32,397 bases of DNA from Pseudobdellovibrionaceae bacterium (GCA_025055135.1 JANWYU010000188.1:1-32397), one strand, 5' to 3'. Positions 16,160 to 24,829 are shown, numbered from the stretch's first letter. Notes: generated by a model from the sequence alone, not told the origin. Translations and numbers: made by a program.

Positions 16160-17494
16160 CTATTTTTGATCTTTTAAAAAGGTAACCATTTGTTTCCTTA
16201 GTTTTTGCGCCTTTACCCTCACTGCATCATACCCTTTAGGTATAATTTTTTTGTCATGCATAAGAACGCGGCCACGAACTATTGTGGTATCAACTTCAAG
16301 GCCTTGGGTAGCATAAACTAAATGACTGACCGGATCCGATATAGGTACCAGATGAGGAAATCGTGTGTCCACTACTATCAAGTCAGCTGAATATCCCTCA
16401 CTAATTTGCCCAGTAACATGTTCTAAACCCAACGCTTTGGCTCCTCCTCGAGTAGCGGCCCACAGCGCATCCCAAGCAGTAAACTGGCTAATATCTTTAG
16501 CAAACACCTTTTGTCCTTTGGCCGATAAATCTAAAGCTCCAAATAAAGACAAATCATTGTTGCTCGCGGCCCCATCAGTACCCAAAGCCACATTAATTTG
16601 GTAACGCAAATACTCACCGATTGGTGCAATCCCTGATCCTAATTTGAAATTACTGTCAGGATTATGAACTACATGACAACCCTTCTTGGCTAAAGTAGCC
16701 CGATCCTCCTCTTGAGTATGAACTACATGGGCACAAATCGTACGGGGGTTGAGAAGGCCGATTTCGTCTAAGAATTGTACTGGACTTTTATTATATTTGG
16801 CCTTTATCTCTTGCACCTCCTGAGCCGTTTCCGAAAGATGAATCTGCACCAGGCAATTGGTGCGCTTTTGGACCGCCGCCACTGCATTCAATAGGTTTAA
16901 ATCACAAGAGTAAGGAGCATGGGGCGCCAGAGACACCGATAAGAAGGGATGATTACGGTAGACAGTGAATAACGTTTCAAATTTTTGAAAAAGACGAGCG
17001 TTATCAACTTCGGGCGCTTCAGGCGAAGGAAAGCTAATCAAAGGTTGCCCGAAAGTTCCTCTTAGTCCCATTTCTTCCCATACCTTAAGCCCCACTTCTG
17101 GATAAAAGTACATGTCCGCCACACAAGTGGTACCAAAGCGAATGCACTCAAACGCCGCTAGACGGGTACCTAATTCCACAAAACTTTGGGTAACAAAGTG
17201 TTTTTCTAATGGGAAAATTTTATCGAATAACCAGGATTGCAAGTTAAGGTCATCCTCCAAGCCACGAAATAAAACCATAGCCAGATGGGTATGAGCATTA
17301 ATCAATCCGGGCAACACGATGTGATGAGTAAAGTCAAAAAACTTTCGACACTTTAATTTGTCACGAGAATGAAATGGTTTGACTGCAACTATCAATCCAT
17401 CCTTTATTCCCACAAAATAGTTCTCCAAATACAGTCCCTTCTCTGACATGGGAACTAGGTAACCTGCCTTAATTCCAACGTTATAGGTAACCAC
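16160..17494 (-). CDS. mtaD: 5-methylthioadenosine/S-adenosylhomocysteine deaminase
   Basis: Amidohydrolase-superfamily metalloenzyme that deaminates methylthioadenosine or S-adenosylhomocysteine to the inosine forms. The 444 residues fit the family. Metal ligands are H68 and H70 (NAHTH), H219 (QIHLSE, with E222) and D307 (GTDGAA). Flanking family motifs are APHAPYSC (200-207) and NPDSNFKLGSG (288-298). It starts with GTG, with AGGAG seven bases upstream. It lies 13 bp after the purine nucleoside phosphorylase gene, which points to methylthioadenosine breakdown, though related guanine or chlorohydrolase-type amidohydrolases share these motifs. Confidence 0.88.
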   Translation of the reverse strand: MVTYNVGIKAGYLVPMSEKGLYLENYFVGIKDGLIVAVKPFHSRDKLKCRKFFDFTHHIVLPGLINAHTHLAMVLFRGLEDDLNLQSWLFDKIFPLEKHFVTQSFVELGTRLAAFECIRFGTTCVADMYFYPEVGLKVWEEMGLRGTFGQPLISFPSPEAPEVDNARLFQKFETLFTVYRNHPFLSVSLAPHAPYSCDLNLLNAVAAVQKRTNCLVQIHLSETAQEVQEIKAKYNKSPVQFLDEIGLLNPRTICAHVVHTQEEDRATLAKKGCHVVHNPDSNFKLGSGIAPIGEYLRYQINVALGTDGAASNNDLSLFGALDLSAKGQKVFAKDISQFTAWDALWAATRGGAKALGLEHVTGQISEGYSADLIVVDTRFPHLVPISDPVSHLVYATQGLEVDTTIVRGRVLMHDKKIIPKGYDAVRVKAQKLRKQMVTFLKDQK

Positions 17495-17507
17495 TCTAAA
17501 ACTCCTG

Positions 17508-18371
17508 TTAAACAGTTAAACGAGGGATTGCTTTGAAGATACCTTCAACAATTTTACTAGCGGACTGTCGACTGGTATGCACAATCTGTTCATGATCGAG
17601 CGCTCCTCCATTACCTAATCCAGCCGCCAAGTTGCTAATTAACGAAAGTGCCACAACACGACATCCGGCATGTTTCAATGCAATGACCTCCCATACGGTA
17701 GACATACCGACTGCTCCCATCCCCCACGATGCAAAAAGTCTAACCTCAGCGTGAGTTTCAAAACTAGGACCAAGAATGCCCAAGTAAACTCCTTCGGTAA
17801 CATTCATATTCAATGCTTCAAATTCCTTTTTTAAAATATTTCCCCACTCAAAATGATAACAATTACCCATATCTGGAAAACGCGGTCCCAAATCATATCC
17901 ATCAGGATGTTTCGGATTTTCACCAACTAATGGGTTCTGTCCGGTTAAATTCACATGATCCCGAATAATCATAACCCCACCGGGTTTTTGCAGATGGGGC
18001 ATCAGACCTCCAGCAGCATTGGTTAAAATATAGTTTTTGACCCCCAAATAGCACGACAATAATACAGGCCCTATCGCCTCTTGCGCCGAATGTCCCTCAT
18101 ATCCATGCAACCGCCCTAATTGCACTAACACAAACCGATTCAAGGATTGATTCCTCACAAGTTGAAATGCTCCTTTGTGATCGCTCACAGTCGAAGCCTT
18201 TAATCCCGGAACATCGGTAAACGGTAAAACTCCTTTTTTCTCCCATCCTCCAGGTAACTCCTTTAAAGCCTCGCCAAAGCCTGAACCCAAAACGACATGA
18301 AAGTCGATCATTGAGCATCTCTCTTGGTCTAAAAACTGCCGAAACGCCTTTAGTGATTGTTGAGTCAACAT
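17508..18371 (-). CDS. Purine nucleoside phosphorylase (trimeric PNP/MTAP family)
   Basis: Splits purine nucleosides with phosphate to give a free base and ribose-1-phosphate. Motifs: GSGFG phosphate loop (29-33), RLHGYEGHS (87-95), TNAAGG (117-122), FETHAEVR with E195, and SLISNLAAG with N237. Asn at this last position is typical of 6-oxopurine enzymes (inosine, guanosine), whereas the adenine-type MTA phosphorylases have Asp. The start was moved to ATG at 18371 because AAAGGAG lies six bases upstream; the longer frame has no such support. It leads the phosphorylase-mtaD-peroxidase operon. A methylthioinosine phosphorylase role is possible from the neighbour. Confidence 0.92.
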   Translation of the reverse strand: MLTQQSLKAFRQFLDQERCSMIDFHVVLGSGFGEALKELPGGWEKKGVLPFTDVPGLKASTVSDHKGAFQLVRNQSLNRFVLVQLGRLHGYEGHSAQEAIGPVLLSCYLGVKNYILTNAAGGLMPHLQKPGGVMIIRDHVNLTGQNPLVGENPKHPDGYDLGPRFPDMGNCYHFEWGNILKKEFEALNMNVTEGVYLGILGPSFETHAEVRLFASWGMGAVGMSTVWEVIALKHAGCRVVALSLISNLAAGLGNGGALDHEQIVHTSRQSASKIVEGIFKAIPRLTV

Positions 18372-18401
18372 AGGTTTCTCCTTTAATTTCACCTTCTCTT
18401 T

Positions 18402-18431
18402 CTTATAGCGCCCTACCAATCCATAACTCAA
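18402..18431 (-). promoter_or_regulatory. Candidate sigma-70 promoter for the phosphorylase-mtaD operon
   Basis: On the minus strand TTGAGT, an 18-base spacer and TATAAG end about 30 bp before the chosen ATG, with the ribosome site in between. The match is four of six and five of six to consensus, and it lies in the longest gap of the window. Confidence 0.45.
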
Positions 18432-18663
18432 ACTAAAAAATCAAGTATAAACTGCCTGCAGAGCTATTGATTTGAAGCACCACCCATCGTTTTTTTAAGA
18501 TTTGCGGATTGAACAGAAAAATGATCAATATCAACACACAAAACCCATTTCGCGGACTGCAGCAATTTTGGCTCGATCGATGCAGAGAATTGGGTTACTG
18601 ATTGCAAAAATGCAAAATGAGATACGCGCCGCGAACCCCTGTGCCCACTCTCCGATAAAAAAA

Positions 18664-19563
18664 TTATTCCTGTTTTGGGCGAGGAGCAGTGATCTTATTC
18701 ACAAAATCCTGATAAACGTTACCCGATGAAGGAGCGTCTCCAAATATCCGTTCTAACTTGCGATAGCGGGTTCCATCCTCTTTTTGTTCTTTTTGTCGTA
18801 CCTCTATGGTTAAAAAGCCATTAGGCCGAGGATCACCCTCTTGATAATTAGGTTTGGGAATAACCTTGATAGAGCCAGTAACATCCACACTGGAGTGAGC
18901 AAGACCAGCCTGTATCCGATTCACCAACACCTGCAAACGTTCAATGGCTACTTGTCGCGCCAATTGAGGATCAGAATCCGCCACTGATTCATGAAAGAGG
19001 TGGCTTTCCACATGTAATCGTGCATCTCGCAACCCCATAGTAATTGCTTTCAACTTCTCCGTGTTTTGAATAAACTTGGGAGCAATGCGGGAGGTTCCCT
19101 TTTCAAATAAATGAATATCCAAAATCACTAGTTTTATCCCATCCTCCATTACATCAATGAATTGAGAAGATTCCACAACCTCCAGCAATTGATCATTCAA
19201 ATACTCGCGCACAATAGCTTCCGAACCAAAATCAAGTATGTTGGGATGACGATCCATGGGGCGAATAAATGATGCAATAGCCTCTAGCGGCGAATTGATA
19301 AAATCTAAAAAAAGTTTCTCAAGGGTGAGTAACGCACCAAAATTGTTATAGTTATATTCGATAATGGAAGGGGTATTAAAATACTCTGCAATATTTTTTT
19401 TGGTCTCATTACTCTGACCCAACAACCACATAACCATAAAAAAGGCCATCATAGCGGTCATAAAGTCAGCTAAAGCGACCTTCCAAGCCCCACCATGGTG
19501 ACCTGCATTGATATAGGTCTTTTTTATAACAATAGTCGCTTTTCCTTTTTTTTCTGCTGCCAT
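18664..19563 (-). CDS. motB: Flagellar motor stator protein MotB (divergent C-terminal domain)
   Basis: Inner-membrane stator subunit carrying the ion-binding Asp. Residues 24-47 read GGAWKVALADFMTAMMAFFMVMWL in two parts: a conserved GAWKVALADF and a conserved MMAFFMVMW, with the proton-binding D33. The periplasmic part is in the OmpA-like position, but the expected peptidoglycan-binding residues (GHTD, and LSxxRA) are not recognisable. The nearest match is ESHLFHES (about 188-195), followed by RQVAIERL. The protein is 299 residues, close to E. coli MotB. ATG at 19563 was preferred over a GTG nine bases earlier. It follows motA by 17 bp. Confidence 0.9.
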   Translation of the reverse strand: MAAEKKGKATIVIKKTYINAGHHGGAWKVALADFMTAMMAFFMVMWLLGQSNETKKNIAEYFNTPSIIEYNYNNFGALLTLEKLFLDFINSPLEAIASFIRPMDRHPNILDFGSEAIVREYLNDQLLEVVESSQFIDVMEDGIKLVILDIHLFEKGTSRIAPKFIQNTEKLKAITMGLRDARLHVESHLFHESVADSDPQLARQVAIERLQVLVNRIQAGLAHSSVDVTGSIKVIPKPNYQEGDPRPNGFLTIEVRQKEQKEDGTRYRKLERIFGDAPSSGNVYQDFVNKITAPRPKQE

Positions 19564-19580
19564 AGTGATCACTTAATAGA

Positions 19581-20447
19581 CTATGCTGCCTTTTTAATAT
19601 CCTTGGTGGCCTTATCTACTTCATCAAAACTTGGTCTTTCCTCAGGCTGAATCTGGCGCCGAGCATATTCAACACAAACAATAGGAGGATTATTTCGCGC
19701 TAAGGCTACCAGTGCCGCTTTAATCACCGCCAAGTAACGCCCCTCTGCCTCAATATCGTTACCCATCTTAGTAGCGATAGGGCCCACAATACCGTAAGCG
19801 CCGAACACACCTAACATAGTTCCCACTAAGGCGCTCGCCACTAATTTACCAATGGTTTCAGCTCCCGCTGTTAAATAGTCCATCGTTTTGATAATCCCCA
19901 AAACCGCGGCCACAATTCCCAGTCCCGGAAATCCATCAGCCACAACCTGAACCGCGTGCTGAGCCGCATGCTCTTCGGCATGAATTGATTTAAGATCTGT
20001 ATCCAAAAGATCATCTAAATCATACGAGGATAAGTCCGTGGCCAACATGGTTTTCATGGTATCACATAAATAATCCACCGCGTGGTGGTTGGCCATAAAA
20101 CTGGGATAGGCTTTAAAAATATCGGATTGCTCAGGATTCTCAATATGCTTTTCAACAGCCTGTGGCCCGTCTTTGCGAAAAACAGTAAACAATTGAAAAA
20201 GTAACTGTAACAATTCAATGTATTGCTGCTTGGTTGGACCCTTTGCCGTAAGAGCCTTAATCCCCATTCGAATCCCTGCCTTAATTGTCTTCATGGGGTT
20301 GGCTATTAAGTATCCACCAAAAGCGGCACCGCCAATAATCATCAGTTCCAAAGGGGCAGCTTTAATAATAATGGACATCTTCCCACCCGCTAAGAGGAAC
20401 CCACCAAACACCATGGCAAAAACGACTAAAATACCTACAAAACCCAT
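19581..20447 (-). CDS. motA: Flagellar motor stator protein MotA
   Basis: Four-helix inner-membrane stator subunit that couples ion flow to torque. The 288 residues have the charged loop residues R91 and E99 (E. coli R90 and E98) and the prolines P174 (DGFPGLG) and P223 (VGPIA) needed for torque generation. The C-terminal ARNNPPIVCVEYARR is standard. The longer frame starting at 20504 is rejected because ATG at 20447 has GAGAGG upstream and matches the family start, and a candidate sigma-28 promoter sits within the extension. It is co-transcribed with motB. Many bacteria of this type carry more than one motAB set. Confidence 0.95.
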   Translation of the reverse strand: MGFVGILVVFAMVFGGFLLAGGKMSIIIKAAPLELMIIGGAAFGGYLIANPMKTIKAGIRMGIKALTAKGPTKQQYIELLQLLFQLFTVFRKDGPQAVEKHIENPEQSDIFKAYPSFMANHHAVDYLCDTMKTMLATDLSSYDLDDLLDTDLKSIHAEEHAAQHAVQVVADGFPGLGIVAAVLGIIKTMDYLTAGAETIGKLVASALVGTMLGVFGAYGIVGPIATKMGNDIEAEGRYLAVIKAALVALARNNPPIVCVEYARRQIQPEERPSFDEVDKATKDIKKAA

Positions 20448-20488
20448 AGTAACCTCTCTTGGGCAGAAATGTTTCCACCTCATCCCGT

Positions 20489-20515
20489 CATTCGGCGGCT
20501 TCACAAAATTCTTAA
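20489..20515 (-). promoter_or_regulatory. Candidate sigma-28 (FliA) promoter for motAB
   Basis: On the minus strand TTAAGAAT, an exactly 11-base spacer and GCCGAATG lie about 42 bp before the motA ATG. The consensus is TAAAGTTT-N11-GCCGATAA: the -10 half keeps GCCGA and the -35 half matches five of eight. Spacing, position and target gene all fit. Confidence 0.5.
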
Positions 20516-20613
20516 CTCACATCATTAAAGCAAGACTTAGGTTAAGGAAGCACTCCATGGACTTTGGTCTGATCTCATCAACTTGATAATCAAGATAAAA
20601 ATAAGATCTCAAT

Positions 20614-21258
20614 TCATGTTCCGGGAGAAAACAGCTTGCTACATTCCACAGCATAATTGGGAACTAGCTCTTTCCAAGTCACTTGCTTCACTACCTCTCG
20701 CTGCCGATGATAATATTTGCGTAATTCAATAACATGGGGCAATCGTGGCTCAAAACGATGTCCCATCTTCAAGATTGTGTCCTGCAACCGATAAAATTCT
20801 ATCCCATCCCCTTTTAACATAATTGATTGGGAACTACCTTCTAGTTTCTTAATCAAGTCGGTAACAGAAAGTAAATCATAAAAGCCGGTCCGAAACTGAA
20901 CGAATAATGACTGACGATGAGCATTGACTACAATCCATTCATTTTCCCTTACTTGGGCTTCTATGGCATTAAACGAAGATAAAGGAACAATAGGAATCTT
21001 AGTAACAAAAGACCACGCTCGAACAAAACTTACCGCAACCCTTAAACCGGTAAAGGATCCCGGTCCAGTATCAACAACGATTAAACTTGGGTTCCTTACT
21101 GGAGGGTTCGATTTTTTCTGTAACGTTATATAAGCTCGAACTATAAAATCAGCGTGCTCTTTAGGTTCACTTGATTCTAAAAAAAGAAAGTCTTTGGAGA
21201 GGGGATCCTCTACTCCCACCGAAGCCTTGGCCGATGATGTGGAAATATATAGAATCAC
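20614..21258 (-). CDS. tsaB: tRNA threonylcarbamoyladenosine biosynthesis protein TsaB
   Basis: Partner of TsaD in making t6A37 of ANN-decoding tRNAs. It has the ASKHA-type fold start ILYISTSS (2-9), the hallmark GPGSFTGLRVAVSFVRAW (about 66-83) and a late PNYA (about 200). The 214 residues are normal for the family. It begins with GTG two bases after the rseP stop, so translation is probably coupled. TsaD, TsaE and TsaC are not in the window. Confidence 0.93.
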   Translation of the reverse strand: MILYISTSSAKASVGVEDPLSKDFLFLESSEPKEHADFIVRAYITLQKKSNPPVRNPSLIVVDTGPGSFTGLRVAVSFVRAWSFVTKIPIVPLSSFNAIEAQVRENEWIVVNAHRQSLFVQFRTGFYDLLSVTDLIKKLEGSSQSIMLKGDGIEFYRLQDTILKMGHRFEPRLPHVIELRKYYHRQREVVKQVTWKELVPNYAVECSKLFSPGT

Positions 21259-21260
21259 CT

Positions 21261-22937
21261 CTAAAATCCAAATAATCGCGAAAAATCATTAAAAAGAGCA
21301 AAGCTCATCAGAGCCAAAAGCAAAACTAGCCCCACTTGTTGGGCAATTTCCATCTTGCGCATAGATATTGGCGCCCCGCGAATCGCCTCTAAGGTATAAA
21401 AGAGCAAGTGCCCACCATCTAAAACAGGTATTGGTAACAAATTAAGCACAAACAAATTAATGGAAATGATGGCCATCATGTTGAAAAAATGATACCAACC
21501 CATTTTAAAAGACTGACTGGCTACCTGCCCAATTGAAATGACCCCACCAATAGTCTTAGGAGAAATTTTATTTTGAATTAACCGCACAAAACTCATCACT
21601 GTCATGAGTGATACTTCATAACTTCTGACTATTGCTCGAAGAACACTTTCTCCGAATGAGTAATCTACTCGAGTAAAGCTTGGTTCCACGAAATCAATTA
21701 AAGGCAAAATCCCCACGGTTTTGCGCTTTTCAGCCTTGCCCTGTGGAGTCAGCAATTCGGTTTCCTGAGGCTGTATTTTAAAAGTAAATTGTTGGGCATC
21801 ATCACGCTCTACAACAAACTGTAAAGGCTCGCTGTAATTGTGGTTTTTAACTAAATTTAATACGTCCTCCCATTTGGAAACATTGTGTCCGTTGATCTCA
21901 ATAATTTTATCATAAGGTTTCAAGCCCGCTGCTTCAGCAGGAGAATCCTTAACCACCGAATAAATATAAACAAGGGGTTTTTCAATTCCAAATGAGTTCA
22001 AAGAAGGCATTATGTCCGGCAGCTTTATATTTAATGTTACCTTTTCTTGAGCAGCCTCTGAATGACCCTCTGATCCGCCCTGCTGTCGAAGAATTTCAAC
22101 TGTTACTTCTGCTCCCTGCAAAGCAACTAATTTAGGTTCTAGATCCCGGAAAAACTTTATGGGCTGATCATTAATGGCTACCACTCGATCTCCCGTACGA
22201 AATCCCATTTGATAGGCCAACGTTTTCCCAGTAACCCCTATCACCGGACTCCACGAATCTAATGAAACTCCCTCAATAGCACCGATTTCTGACCGCAACT
22301 GGAGCGGATTGGGATTAGGAACAAGGCGAGGAACCGCTTTAACAACTATGGGTTGCTCAAAACCCAATCGGGTTACCTGAAAACGTACTTCCTGGTTCAC
22401 TTTGTGAGTCAGTACTTCTTGCACCTCATCCCAAGAACGCACCTGCTGATCATCGACAGCCACAATGAGATCACCAGAACGGAAACCCACTTCATAAGCG
22501 TAGCTTTGGGACTCAATATCCCCCAACTCTGCCCCACGCCGTACTTCACCACTCCATGCTAAAAAGAAAAACACCACTCCAGCAAACAAGAGATTCATAA
22601 TGGGACCAGCTAGTACAATAGCGATCCTCTGCCCCACAGGCTTGTGCAAAAAAGATACTTTTCTTTCTGAGGCAGGTACTTCTTTTCCTACCTCATCCCC
22701 AAACATTTTTACATAGCCCCCCAACGGAATCAGAGAAATCGCGTATTCCGTATCTCCCCATTTCTTTTTAAAAATCTTCTTGCCAAAACCCAAACTAAAA
22801 ACCTCCACCTTCACGCCACACCAACGGGCAACCAGAAAATGGCCCAATTCATGTACAAAAATTAAAACCCCCAACAAAATAATAAAGGGAATAATTGATG
22901 AAAGACCCATTTCAAAATAATTTAATAAGCTGTCCAT
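21261..22937 (-). CDS. rseP: Site-2 protease RseP-like, with three PDZ domains
   Basis: Intramembrane zinc metalloprotease that would cut membrane proteins such as anti-sigma factors. The zinc site is HELGH (H29, E30, H33) in the first helix and D507 in LPIPVLDGGH. Between the two catalytic membrane regions lie three PDZ-like repeats at about 136-205, 228-305 and 322-400, each with a G-F/L-x-x-GD or PYDKI core followed by IxGxxV-type strands. E. coli RseP has two and is about 450 residues; this protein is 558. The start at ATG 22937 is the family-like one; a TTG at 22967 is also in frame. It is the likely third gene of an RHS protein, small protein, rseP, tsaB run. Confidence 0.92.
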   Translation of the reverse strand: MDSLLNYFEMGLSSIIPFIILLGVLIFVHELGHFLVARWCGVKVEVFSLGFGKKIFKKKWGDTEYAISLIPLGGYVKMFGDEVGKEVPASERKVSFLHKPVGQRIAIVLAGPIMNLLFAGVVFFFLAWSGEVRRGAELGDIESQSYAYEVGFRSGDLIVAVDDQQVRSWDEVQEVLTHKVNQEVRFQVTRLGFEQPIVVKAVPRLVPNPNPLQLRSEIGAIEGVSLDSWSPVIGVTGKTLAYQMGFRTGDRVVAINDQPIKFFRDLEPKLVALQGAEVTVEILRQQGGSEGHSEAAQEKVTLNIKLPDIMPSLNSFGIEKPLVYIYSVVKDSPAEAAGLKPYDKIIEINGHNVSKWEDVLNLVKNHNYSEPLQFVVERDDAQQFTFKIQPQETELLTPQGKAEKRKTVGILPLIDFVEPSFTRVDYSFGESVLRAIVRSYEVSLMTVMSFVRLIQNKISPKTIGGVISIGQVASQSFKMGWYHFFNMMAIISINLFVLNLLPIPVLDGGHLLFYTLEAIRGAPISMRKMEIAQQVGLVLLLALMSFALFNDFSRLFGF

Positions 22938-23014
22938 GACGCTCAATTTGCCGATTTTTTTATACAAAGTCTAGGATTTTGATAGGAATCCCGCCCCCTT
23001 CGCCTTTTGACAAA

Positions 23015-23299
23015 TTAGCGCGATCCCTCTTGATTCGCACCTGAGGAAGAATGGTCCGAATCTGCTGCCGGAGCCTTAGTGCGGTCAAACAAATTGCCCT
23101 GCCAGCCATAACAATCAGCACACAATGGTTTGGACTCCATAACGTATTTAACCCCTTCATATCGATCATACTGGCAAAGATTTTCCATGTAAGCATTGTA
23201 TTGACCACATTGATTTACATCATTGGGATCTGAACCCGCAGCCGCTGTTTCCGCCAATACGCCAAAATGCATGGATAGAAGCAAACTGAAGATCAACAT
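23015..23299 (-). CDS. Small secreted cysteine-containing protein of unknown function
   Basis: I do not recognise this 94-residue protein. A signal peptide (hydrophobic 1-15, cut likely near residue 16-21) is followed by a mature part with four cysteines, C31, C42, C60 and C63 (the last two as CxxC), and a Ser/Asp/Gln-rich hydrophilic tail. Two disulfides or a metal site are possible. ATG has AAAGGAGC a few bases upstream, a strong ribosome site that supports it over the overlapping frame at 22960-23208. It starts 15 bases after the stop of the RHS-repeat gene, so the two are probably expressed together and may work together. Confidence 0.7.
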   Translation of the reverse strand: MLIFSLLLSMHFGVLAETAAAGSDPNDVNQCGQYNAYMENLCQYDRYEGVKYVMESKPLCADCYGWQGNLFDRTKAPAADSDHSSSGANQEGSR

Positions 23300-23314
23300 A
23301 AGCGCTCCTTTGTG

Positions 23315-24829
23315 TTAATTATAAATCTCCGCAGTAGCAGGGGCTATGATATCCATTAAATTGTTAAATGTAGAAACAATTTGGCTAATTACGGTAACAT
23401 CCTGATCCTTGCCAAAGTGGTCAATTTCTCCGTTGGGCTTATAATGAACAACGACCCTACCCACCTTAGGTCTTTCTAAAATTTTGGGCTTCGAGAAACG
23501 CTCATCATACTCAATTCTAACTTCTTTTTTTGTATGATCGCGCACCGAAATGATTCGACCCTTTTCGTCATGATCTAAAAAAACCACGCGACCATCTGAC
23601 TCCTCGGCCCTAACTAAATTTAATTTTTTATCATAATAAAAATGCGTTACTTTCGACATCCGCACCTTTCCGGAAGAATCAAGATATCGAGTCTCAACCT
23701 TGGCAACCTTGTTATGATCCTTGTGGTATTCATAGACCAACTCTATCCCCATAGAGGTTTTTTTAATAATTTGCCCAAGCTTATTATATTCAAACTTTTG
23801 TACATCCCCATTACGTTTTATAACCACTGGACGATTAAAAACTTCGTGGTATTCAATATCAATCGTTTGATTATTTACCGTTGACATAACCCTACTTAAA
23901 AACAGTTCCCCACTACCCTGGCGGCGTCGGAACCAAAATTCATGTTTGGCTTCGCTCACCACCTGATTTTTACACTTTTTTACAACATTGGCCCAATAAT
24001 GAAGTTCTCGATCTTTTTGAGGAAAATCATACTTATAGTATTCAGTGCATCCCTCCCGATCATGAAACGCGGTTACCCAGTCGTTCTGATCATCGTAATC
24101 CAATTTTATTGTTGATTTATCGGGATAGGTTACCTTGATGAGATTATGAAAATTATTATACTCAAAGAGATACGTGTTCCCCCAAGCATTTTTCACTTTG
24201 GATAAATCCACCAAATTTTTATACTCGTATTCAACTTTTTGATTATTGGGTCCCACGATTGATCTTACTTTACCAGTACTTGGATAGTAAGAAAAAGAAA
24301 GCCGCCTACCCAAATTATCCACAACAAATTTTAATTTATTTTCTTGATACTCAAACTTAAGATAATTTCCATTTTTATCGTAGATATTGAGTAACTTACC
24401 CGCCAGATCAAATTTCATGGAGCTACCATCTGGTAACTGACGCACCAAATTTTCTTTAGTAACCGTTAAAATATCATTATGATTAAAGCGAGACCGATAA
24501 CTGGCTCCCTCTTTGCGATGCTTACCATTTTCTAACTGGAATGGGGTTTCCTGTCCTGCTCCACATTCAATAATTTTAATTAAATCACTTTGACCAATCA
24601 CAGCCTGAGTTTCGAAATTAGAACACCAACCAAATCCAAAAATACCTTCATAAAGCGATCGACTATTATAGGTGCGCAGAACCTTAAGATCATAGCCCGA
24701 TCCGCCCACGTCCATATCGATCCACGTATTGGAATAGTTAGCATTTTTCATATCAACAATGGCAAACGTTCTGATGGAGAAGATAGAAAAGATTACAAAG
24801 ATGATGATAAAAATAAACTTAGCTCTCAT
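23315..24829 (-). CDS. Secreted RHS/YD-repeat protein, compact, without toxin domain
   Basis: Exported protein with a signal peptide (hydrophobic about 5-22). Residues about 35-75 resemble the domain that opens many RHS proteins: a conjugated GSGYDLKVLRTYNSRS followed by GIFGFGWCSNFE. After it come degenerate YD repeats, for example YDKNGNYLKFEY, YNNFHNLIKVTY, YNKLGQIIKK and HDEKGRIISV, to about residue 470. RHS proteins usually exceed 1000 residues, form a closed beta-shell and end in a variable toxin; this one has 504 and no visible core-ending motif or toxin, so it may form an open partial shell. It follows the Tad operon by 55 bp on the same strand and precedes a small secreted protein gene. 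Confidence 0.88.
   Translation of the reverse strand: MRAKFIFIIIFVIFSIFSIRTFAIVDMKNANYSNTWIDMDVGGSGYDLKVLRTYNSRSLYEGIFGFGWCSNFETQAVIGQSDLIKIIECGAGQETPFQLENGKHRKEGASYRSRFNHNDILTVTKENLVRQLPDGSSMKFDLAGKLLNIYDKNGNYLKFEYQENKLKFVVDNLGRRLSFSYYPSTGKVRSIVGPNNQKVEYEYKNLVDLSKVKNAWGNTYLFEYNNFHNLIKVTYPDKSTIKLDYDDQNDWVTAFHDREGCTEYYKYDFPQKDRELHYWANVVKKCKNQVVSEAKHEFWFRRRQGSGELFLSRVMSTVNNQTIDIEYHEVFNRPVVIKRNGDVQKFEYNKLGQIIKKTSMGIELVYEYHKDHNKVAKVETRYLDSSGKVRMSKVTHFYYDKKLNLVRAEESDGRVVFLDHDEKGRIISVRDHTKKEVRIEYDERFSKPKILERPKVGRVVVHYKPNGEIDHFGKDQDVTVISQIVSTFNNLMDIIAPATAEIYN

Noticed and set aside
18432-18663. Possible small RNA or tRNA in the motB-phosphorylase gap
   Set aside because: No cloverleaf, no stable hairpin with a T-tract and no clear promoter other than the one for the phosphorylase gene.
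18502-18729. Open frame of 75 residues on the plus strand overlapping the end of motB
   Set aside because: No ribosome site, non-ATG start, antisense to motB at its end, and no recognisable protein features.
20580-20595. Palindrome CTTGAT/ATCAAG between tsaB and motA
   Set aside because: The loop would be one base, so no hairpin can form; no T-run is placed to make it a terminator.
22960-23208. Open frame of 82 residues on the minus strand overlapping the small secreted protein
   Set aside because: The alternative frame 23015-23299 has a strong ribosome site and a signal peptide; this one has neither.
23315-24829. RHS protein as a polymorphic toxin with the 94-residue protein as immunity partner
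   Set aside because: No variable C-terminal toxin or RHS core-ending motif is visible, and the small protein has its own signal peptide, unlike a typical cytosolic immunity protein.
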